From positions 1,012,702-1,076,701 of the forward strand of contig PDUO01000013.1 of assembly GCA_003008705.1 (NCBI GenBank): DNA of 64,000 nucleotides, given 5' to 3'. Position 1 is the first letter of the stretch, and each line of letters starts with the position of its first letter. Positions 57,290 to 64,000 of the stretch are shown here, piece by piece. The DNA is from Pezicula radicicola (lineage: Eukaryota; Ascomycota; Leotiomycetes; Helotiales; Dermateaceae). A model generated the notes under the pieces. That model was not told the DNA's origin, did no database searches, and saw only the letters and a list, made by a program, of their open reading frames with translations. Made by a program: the position numbers and the translations under genes.

Positions 57290-58390
57290 CCGTTGTAGAG
57301 AGTTTTTCCACTCTCTTCCTTCCACTTAGTAGATATAAGGAAGAGCATCACATGGGTTAGATCTCCGCAGTATTTTGTGGTCCATTCTTCCCAGGGAATA
57401 GTTAAGTCGCAGCTTCTCGAGATTTTTGTATTCCGAAAGACAATCCAAAACTAGGGTGCTATTGTCTGAGTCTAGGCCCTCCTAGCATCTCTATACCCTA
57501 TTTTCCCAGCAAGCTTCCACGAAAGTTTTTTTTTCGCAAGAGCATCCTTGGGTTCGAAACAATGAACGGGAAACATTACAGCGAATATCGGAGATTGAGT
57601 TGTGACCACTGCTACAAGGCCAGAGTTGAGGCTTTCCTCCACAAGTAGGGCAGTTGTATCCGCCATTAAAAGGTGGGTAATCTAATGACAGTACACTAAC
57701 TTTAGGAGTTCGTTGCCAATCGTCTTCCAAATTTCTCTCTCACAAGCCTTTACTTTGATAGATGTGGCCTTTGGCTGGTCTGCAGCTGAGCCTTGTCCGC
57801 ATTTCGAGTGAAGACTGCAATAGCTGATGGATCGTGATTGTGGAGGAAATCCTGATAGCAGTCCTTGAACTTTCCTCCGATAATTCTTATTCAGCCAGCC
57901 CGTGTGTTACCTTATGACCTCTCATTCCCTTAGCTATATGGGGTCCCCAAGTAATGCGGGTGTGATCTTGGAGGTGATATGAGCAGTATTACTCTGGATT
58001 AGAACTTGTGGCGTTTACCGGATTCCATATTTTAGGGTATGTTTTCTGATGCTGGAGAAGGGACCCTAGATTCGGAAAGCTCTCCCATCAGCCGTCCTTG
58101 CAGAGAAACTTCTGTATATTTGGGTCCGTGTAAGACTTCCTGTTATATCTTTTATAAATTTTCGACTTCAAACAGTGCTTTGTGGCATATATTGCAGGCA
58201 GCTTCTTCTCTTCCTTTTTGTGTGCGCATTGATTTATGATGGTGCTTTACGTTACGAAACACTGCAAATTTTCTATCGCACGTGGGGTATTTAAAGAATC
58301 CATAATGAAGCATTTTCTGCTTCGAGCCTTGTGACTTGGAAACAATAACACTACCCTTCTTGGGTGTCGATTTCGATATTTTGGCTTTCC
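57290..58390 (-). pseudogene. Decayed zinc-finger-like gene and KYCG-motif relic
   Basis: Minus-strand frames in order from the right: a lysine/serine-rich piece (SKSTPKKGSVIVSKSQGS), then FFKYPTCDRKFAVFRNVKHH, AACNICHKALFEVENL followed by two stops with readable sequence continuing past them, then YNCPTCGGK (57,650), and last IPWEEWTTKYCGDLTHV...STKWK (57,300-57,413). The last piece is clearly similar to the 61,988-62,491 protein. Cys/His spacing suggests C2H2-like or treble-clef zinc binding. Stops and frame changes show it is broken. Confidence 0.5.
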
Positions 58391-59873
58391 TTCCTCTCGG
58401 CGAGCAACCGCCGTCCTATCCACCCGTTACCGTCTCTATACTCACAAATAACCATGGAGAAGAGATCATAGAAGTAACGGGATGGAATCCCAGATACAGT
58501 TGTAATGGTGGATGATTTTGTGCATAATATATCGTAGCTATTTGTTTGGGATTGAGCGGCAATTCTTTCCCTTGGTCGAACTTGATCACCTAGACAACAT
58601 TGTCACGGCTTTCTTTTGGCAGAGTCCATCTTCATTCTCTTCGCTTTATGCTTGGAGTGGTCAATGCTACCCCTTCTCTTCGTCAGCCTTTTCCCTCTTC
58701 GGCGGAGCCCTTATGACCTTGTATGAGACGTTGGCGATAGATCCGGACTTCATATATTCGATGGGTGCAACCAAAATGAGCAAAACGGGCAAAATTGATC
58801 CTCCCATTCGAGGATTTAGTAATTCTCGTCGGGGATACTATATAGAGCAAAGGAGACAGATTCGACTGCTCTCGTGTGTTCAGAACAAAGTTTTCGAGCC
58901 GGCTTATCGAGCTAGCAAGAAATGATGGTGAAGGGGGGCGACCGTTCTCCTTTTTGAAATGCTTTGCTTGTTTGCTAGTCGTTGTATGCCCACCATGTCC
59001 AGCCCACTCGATTGTTCTTGGTTTATCAAACCAGTAACAAACTGTGGTAATAGGCTACCTTTCCGAATGCTTTGTTGAGTCGAAGTCTGCATTCAGTAAC
59101 CCTGCCAAACACAGACTCCGACTCAAGAAAGCATTCAGAAAAGGAGCCAAATTTGGAAATAAACCTCGCTTTGCAGCAATAGCTCAGGTCTGATTCTGCT
59201 GTACATGAATTTGGCGTGAAGTATTTGGCTCCACGTGAGCCAGAGAGGATAGTACCGGTAACACGTATAAGCTTCCTCGTATCGGGGATGAATCTGCTCA
59301 GATATCGGATAGGATATGGAAAGTTTAGTAGGAGATACAAGTTCAACCTCCCAACGTAAACGACTTGTTGGTTTTTCCATTCGTTATAAACAGACCACTC
59401 GGTTTGCTGCTTCTGCTTCTTTGTGTCGGTCTGGACCTTGCCTAGTAGTAACAGCCGTAGTACATTTTAGTTTGGAGTTGGAAGAAGCTATGCAGACCAG
59501 CTTATAGCTCAGGAAACCCGGGCCTGCTAGCTGACCACCAAGGAATAGGCAGAATATTCTTGATTTGAGTTAACAAAGCTGGGTTTGGCTTGATTAGGGA
59601 TAGCAAAGCCTAAGATTGGTTTGCCCCTGAACGAAGATAGAACTCGACGTCAGTTAGGTTACTTTTCTTCCCATTCCGCAGTACTTTTGTGATGCTTCGT
59701 TTATCGAGCTTGCAGAGTTTCGCTGATCGAGCCAGTCAGGAGGAATAAATATAGTGGCTGTGGTAGTGATTAAGCTCTTGATGCTTATTGATTTAATCTG
59801 TCGTAGAGTCACAGTGAGTGAGTTTTAATTGATGAACAGACTCTAGCAGGGTTGCTTGAGCTCTCAATCGTCA
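58391..59873. other. Stretch without a supported gene
   Basis: Several open frames exist on both strands (for instance 58,512-58,925 plus and 59,026-59,380 minus), but none has a recognised domain or splice partners. Confidence 0.35.
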
Positions 59874-60137
59874 TCAGCCATTTTTGGCAGACAGTAATTC
59901 CAAAAACTCGTTGCAGAGGTTGAATCCATTGTCCGGTATTGCCAAGCGAATGTCTGCCGTATCCTCAATGATCACACTGACATATCCAACGTCCGTCGTG
60001 CCTTGGATGACTCGAAAATGCGTCGAATAGCTTGTTCCTGTACATCGGACTTCAGGGGGCAATTCATCCAAGTGGTTCGTTGACAATACATCAACTATCG
60101 GAATAACCACGACTGCACCCCTCCAACAGCAGAGCAT
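59874..60137 (-). CDS. Hypothetical small protein
   Basis: Open frame of 87 aa from ATG 60,137. The content is protein-like (VVVIPIVDVLSTNHLDELPP, VGYVSVIIEDTADIRLA) but no family is recognised and no partner exon is seen. It could be a last exon or a relic. Listed because three small spliced genes on the same strand follow to the right. Confidence 0.35.
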   Translation of the reverse strand: MLCCWRGAVVVIPIVDVLSTNHLDELPPEVRCTGTSYSTHFRVIQGTTDVGYVSVIIEDTADIRLAIPDNGFNLCNEFLELLSAKNG

Positions 60138-60863
60138 CTTATGGCCCAACTGTCCAAAACTACCCTCCAACTAAACCCGACCCCGAAAGCTGACTCGTAG
60201 TGCAGCTTCATGGGAATTCGCAAGGTTTCTTGACCCTGGCTCATCAGGGGTTCTATGGAAAGGTGTTGATTGAGAAATAGAGAGATCGTCTTGAAGGGCT
60301 GCTTACTGTGCCTCCTGCGTTGTGTCCTCCGCTGTGTCCTCTTCGCGTTAGTGAGTTGGTCTACGCCTAGTACTTCCTCTGGCGATGTGCCAATGCATAG
60401 TTTAGTATATCACAAACTCGTTCCAGTGTCCATCTTTAGTTGTAACGCAACCGAGAATAAAGAGTGGCTATAGTGGAGCATTGCTGAGCCGTTGCTTTTA
60501 CCAGAGACCGATCATTGAAGTTGATGTTCTAACTGGTGCTGATTCTATTCTCAGCGTCACAGGTTCTGATGATATGATAACTGCCGAGGAAGCATTCCTG
60601 CTTTTCAGTTTTGCCAGTGGGCTGATAGAAAAGCCAAGCGCCAACTCTTCTAGTAACTTGGTAACGACGAGGCTTCAAGATGTCATAATTAACAAAGAGG
60701 CTTTGTCTGCCATGTTCGCGGTCTTGGAGCTTCTTGGTTGTTGTCATTATGAATCCATATCGTAACAACAGGTTTGTCGTGTTTTGTGTGCTGGCTGATA
60801 ATTAGGAAAGTGTGCGGAGGATCTAGCTATCAAGATCCTGAAATCTACCCGGCGTTCGTAGAC
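60138..60863. other. Stretch without a supported gene
   Basis: Overlapping frames on both strands at 60,481-60,768; neither can be supported over the other. Confidence 0.3.
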
Positions 60864-61386
60864 TTAATTTGTTCTTGAAGATATTGCAGAGATCTCCTGA
60901 GCATATTCCCCATTAACGGCGCCAGAGTTCACAAAATGTTTGTAATTGTCTGTAGGTGGTAGTGCAACGATTTCCGTTATGGTATTGCGTTGTAAGTTAA
61001 CGGTAAATCCCGTTACGTTCGGCGGCCGAACAGCCAGTTCAACCTTTTTTGCGTTGCACATCTGTTTAGTCATTTCCAGAACTGTATCCATAAGAGCGTA
61101 AAATGTGAGTTCGCTCTTCTGCATAGGCGTCGGCCGGATGCGAGACCTTTAGACCCTACTAGTGAAGTAGGCCAAGCACAGTTGAAAGGTCTGTAATTGG
61201 CTTGCGAAAGTACCGCAAAGATGCGAGTAGATGTAAAAAAGACCGAGCCATTTTCGTCATGTAGACACTGAGTTGCGATGCAGTATGTATTCCCAGAAAT
61301 AAAATTCATCAACAACTCACGTCAACCACCCTGCGGATCTGGGGTGCACTTCGGAGTCTCTCAAGACTTGGTGACGATATTGACAT
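60864..61386 (-). CDS. Small orphan protein, two exons
   Basis: Exon 1 61,386-61,321 encodes MSISSPSLERLRSAPQIRRV then VD and ends at a GTGAGT donor. Exon 2 61,118-60,864 follows a GCAG acceptor in phase and encodes 84 residues (TFYALMDTVLEMTKQMCNAK, VTGFTVNLQRNTITEIVALP). The total is about 106 aa. An alternative acceptor at 61,187 would add TFQLCLAYFTSR but needs a second intron of only 37 bases. No signal peptide or membrane helix, and no family recognised. Splice-signal quality, rather than similarity, supports this gene. Confidence 0.5.
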
Positions 61387-61473
61387 GCTGTTTTTTATAT
61401 GTGTTGAGTCCCGTTCAACCGGTATGATGTGGATGTGCAGGTGCTTGATTGCATTATATGTAGGTTGAATGTT

Positions 61474-61810
61474 TCAAGGCATTGAAGTTGATACATCACG
61501 GGCTTCTGCTGCTGTTGTAATCTCCTTAGTGCGCATAAATTCTACTAACGCATTGTTGTATTCGGGTGTCCATCGGAGGCGGCATTGGGCGCTGAATTTA
61601 TGGAAGGCATATTGGGAGAAGATTAGCTATAGGGTGTAGTTAGTTAGGTGTATTACATGTTTAATTTCTTTTTTTGTAAAAAAAAAGAAAACAGAAAGGG
61701 AAGCGGGAGAAGTTGAGGATAGGACATCAATAAGGTAAAAGATAACTTACTTCTTCCTTTGGGGTTTTCTCAATCTCGGTTTGGCAGCTGTTACACTGTG
61801 CAGAAGGCAT
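61474..61810 (-). CDS. Small orphan protein with CxxC motif, two exons
   Basis: Exon 1 61,810-61,751 (MPSAQCNSCQTEIEKTPKEE) ends at a perfect GTAAGT donor. The intron has a CTAACTAAC branch region and a TATAG acceptor. Exon 2 61,626-61,474 encodes 50 residues (LIFSQYAFHKFSAQCRLRWT, ALVEFMRTKEITTAAEARDV). About 70 aa. The frame is open upstream of the ATG and includes another CPRC pair, so the true start may be farther right. The cysteines might bind zinc. No family recognised. Confidence 0.5.
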
Positions 61811-61987
61811 ATTGCAGGATTGTGCTTGTAGATGTGATCGTGATTTAGTCCTGAATGAAAATTCAAGATGCAGGTGTTCTAATAGCGTTCTTGAGCTGCA
61901 TCGAGGGCAAGGTAAGGGTTGTATAGGTCTGAGCAAATTGATTGTCGAAGGGATCAAACAATTTATTTGCTCCACCGGCCCTAAACA

Positions 61988-62491
61988 TTATAATGCCCTC
62001 ATCTCATCCCATTGTACCTCGAATCCCACATCATTCTCTCGCGCCTATTTTTAATGTAATGTCAGTAAATAAAGCTCCCAAAAAATCAGATGCAAAGTTG
62101 AGATACATACAAGTATAGTTGAAGAGTTAGTGAAATAGCTCTTCCATTCCACGTTGTTCGTGTCAAGCCCTCCGAATCCTTCGAAATGTCCAATAGCTCT
62201 TTCTGATTCTCTACAGGGTTCTTGTCCTGAAGTGGTCGTTCCCAAGTAAACCTGTACCTTCCACTCAGTAGACCCAAGAAAGGATACTACCGGACTTATA
62301 TTTCCGCAGTATTTTGCGGTTTGTTCTTCCCCCGTTAGGGTCATGTCTGTGGTCCGGGTGTCGGTCTCAGGAGAAGAAGATTTATCTGAAGATTCTGAAG
62401 CCCATCCATCACTCCAGTCCAGCTTGGTCAAGAAGAATGGCGAGTAACCACCTCCATAGCCATAATCTCTGCACACTCCCACACATGTCAT
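61988..62491 (-). CDS. Small orphan protein with KYCG motif, two exons
   Basis: Exon 1 62,491-62,111 and exon 2 62,044-61,988 give about 145 aa. The intron has a GTATGT donor, a CTGAC branch site and an ATAG acceptor. The protein is Gly/Tyr-rich at the start (RDYGYGGGYSPFF), has a Ser/Thr/Asp-rich middle, then TGEEQTAKYCGNISPVVSFL and STEWKVQVYLG, and ends VGFEVQWDEMRAL. The KYCG block is repeated as a relic at 57,300-57,413 (WTTKYCGDLTHVMLFL). Two copies plus good splice signals argue for a real gene family, though the function is unknown. Confidence 0.6.
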
Positions 62492-63534
62492 ACTTCCAAT
62501 CTAACACCTTCATCAGTATCTCCATTCTCATATTTCAACTCTTATCGTACCCCCATCTCCATCTTTCGTACTGATGAAGTTCTGAGCTCCGGCAACTTTG
62601 CTTGTATATTGTGGGCATTTTTGCATAGCTGGCAGGTACCCGGAATGTCATGTCGTAGGTTTATTATTACTATGAAAAGTGACATTAGCGTTTTCCTTCT
62701 CATCAGCACATCAGAATGGAAAACTTACATCGTATCATATTTATAAACCCTCACCTCCAGCCTCCATCTTATCTTACATCAATATACAAAACCTCTCTTC
62801 CCATACGTTAACCACTTTTTTTCCAGATGAAGTGGTATCGTATATCAATGTGTTTCGTTCGTTGATGAAATTCTGGGTTCTAAGATAACTTGAGCTTAAC
62901 ACAGTTGTCCATGTACAACGGTACATATTGTTATGAAGGAAGAGAGTGCTTGATGAAGAAGGTCCATAATAGTTGTTGCAAATACAAGGACGAAGTATAG
63001 TCCAGCCCGGTTAATGATGATAACGATATCAGGCGGCGAGGTATGAGAAGGAAAGAAGGAAAGAAGGAAAGAAGGAAAGAAGGAAAGAAGGAAAGAAGGA
63101 AAGAAGGAAAGAAGGAAAGAAAAAGACAAAACGGAGAGAAGGGGAGATCTTCAACTTGACTTGTTTGCTTGATGTTTTGATAGATGCGAGGTTGTGGATA
63201 TGGGTATGTACATTGCGTAAATTAAAGCGGATGTAAGCCGCCATATCTTAACCATCTATCTCTGGAAAGCAAACTGAACTAAAGGAGGAAATTCGAACCA
63301 GCTACACTTGCCAGCCATGTTATCATGAGGAATGAAATCTTAGGATGGATATTGCGCCTAGGTAGTGGACACTAGCAAACAGAAATAGCCAATAGCAGGC
63401 TTCCTATACATATCATGGGAATTATCGTAACACCACAGGTACGTTCCCGTGTTTTGTATGTTGATATCCATAACGCCCCTTTGCTACCGAGACATTTCTA
63501 AAATAAACGAAGGTAAATCCGAAGCAAACAGCAC
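62492..63534. other. Intergenic stretch
   Basis: No gene supported apart from frames created by the simple repeat at 63,047-63,123. Confidence 0.4.
63047..63123. repeat. (GAAGGAAA)n simple repeat, about nine units
   Basis: An 8 bp purine unit repeated without interruption. The minus strand gives a spurious Phe/Leu/Ser-rich frame. Confidence 0.95.
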
Positions 63535-64000
63535 TCAGTAAGGATACGAGTGGACGTCCTCCTCCTTCTCCATGTCCAAGCCCGCCTCAAGCTGCTCCCT
63601 GTGCTTACAATCTAGATACTCCAATAAAACTTCCTCGTATCTATCTTTCCCCTTGTACTTACTGACATCATCCCCCCAACTTCTCACCGCACTGGCCAGT
63701 CTCCCTGGTACATACGGTTCCTGGCAGATTTCGGTAATAGGATGGAAGTATGTGCGGATAGTAAAGACAACGCCACCGGAACGAGGCAGACGGCGCAAGG
63801 ATTGTCGTTCTGAGCGGAAGTGGTGGTGCTCGATTGCCTTGTTCTTTTGAGCGGTGAACCATCCTACGGTTCCTTCAGCGCCGTCTTCGTCGCCAATGCT
63901 GCTGGACCATGCGAGATCGTCGTCGACTTGGATGAAATAGTTGTTCTGATTTGGTGTCAGTGTATGTATTTCCCCCCAATCCATGCTGAGGTGCAGATAC
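63535..64000 (-). CDS. DUF3445-type protein, C-terminal part (runs off the window)
   Basis: A minus-strand frame reaching the right edge, with its stop at 63,535. SERQSLRRLPRSGGVVFTIR followed by TYFHPI is the hallmark block of the DUF3445 family, whose bacterial relatives include a subunit of heme-dependent oxidative N-demethylase. The C-terminal helix (YEEVLLEYLDCKHREQLEAG) also fits. The N-terminal half must lie beyond 64,000, so the ATG at 63,984 is probably internal. Fungal members often carry an N-terminal membrane anchor, which cannot be seen here. Confidence 0.75.
   Translation of the reverse strand, partial: YLHLSMDWGEIHTLTPNQNNYFIQVDDDLAWSSSIGDEDGAEGTVGWFTAQKNKAIEHHHFRSERQSLRRLPRSGGVVFTIRTYFHPITEICQEPYVPGRLASAVRSWGDDVSKYKGKDRYEEVLLEYLDCKHREQLEAGLDMEKEEDVHSYPY

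Noticed and set aside
58512..58925. 137 aa plus-strand frame
   Set aside because: No recognised motif, no splice signals in phase, and decayed coding-like content sits on the opposite strand nearby.
62896..63244. Phe/Leu/Ser-rich minus-strand frames
   Set aside because: They are translations of the (GAAGGAAA)n simple repeat.
1..64000. tRNA, rRNA or CRISPR features
   Set aside because: No tRNA-like B-box context, no rRNA blocks and no regularly spaced repeats were seen. A tRNAscan run would be decisive.

Overview
The window looks like nuclear DNA of a filamentous ascomycete (Pezizomycotina). The evidence is short spliced introns (about 47-80 bp, GTAAGT/GTATGT-type donors, CTAAC/CTGAC branch points, AG acceptors), a class X hybrid histidine kinase, a Zn2Cys6 regulator, a HET-domain gene, an NRPS-like enzyme, and AT-rich islands like those left by repeat-induced point mutation. 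A leotiomycete is my guess from the gene mix; the sequence does not settle it.

Layout. 1-11.2 kb: an S58/DmpA-type peptidase with four exons, a diverged LTR-like insertion, a broken 1-Cys peroxiredoxin, and a very large (about 2,300 aa) pseudokinase-ATPase-GAF-histidine kinase-receiver protein. 11.6-18 kb: an NRPS-like protein (adenylation, carrier, condensation-like) beside the C-terminal half of a dead ABCC transporter. 19-29.5 kb: an F-box protein, an alpha/beta hydrolase, an AT-rich element with terminal inverted repeats, a flavin monooxygenase, a GH43 glycosidase and a small SRPBCC protein. 31-35.2 kb: housekeeping genes, ALG1 (N-glycan assembly) and a His-rich CDF zinc transporter, divergently transcribed from a shared 1 kb interval. 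35.6-40.4 kb: three dispersed paralogues of one unrecognised domain. 41.6-47.5 kb: a frameshifted HET gene, then a 14-helix-type MFS exporter and a Zn2Cys6 activator in tandem on the minus strand, a common regulator-exporter arrangement. 47.5-64 kb: an accessory tract with AT-rich islands, two orphan membrane/coiled-coil genes, a type II membrane protein with a lectin-like and a glycosyltransferase-like part, a gypsy RNase H relic, a decayed zinc-finger-like gene, a run of small spliced orphan genes, and at the right edge the C-terminal part of a DUF3445-type protein.

Two patterns stand out. First, the 35.6-40.4 kb family has three members in alternating orientation that share one domain of about 130-150 residues. 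I do not recognise it, and one copy carries a frameshift. Second, the window is scarred by mobile DNA: four copies of a roughly 150 bp TGTTGAAT...ATTCAACA element, three of them with perfect 5 bp target duplications, plus inverted pairs of a short motif that bracket both the dead transporter (15.7-18.7 kb) and the orphan-gene block (48.4-54.8 kb).

All exon joins were read by eye from splice signals and reading-frame continuity. No database search was possible.
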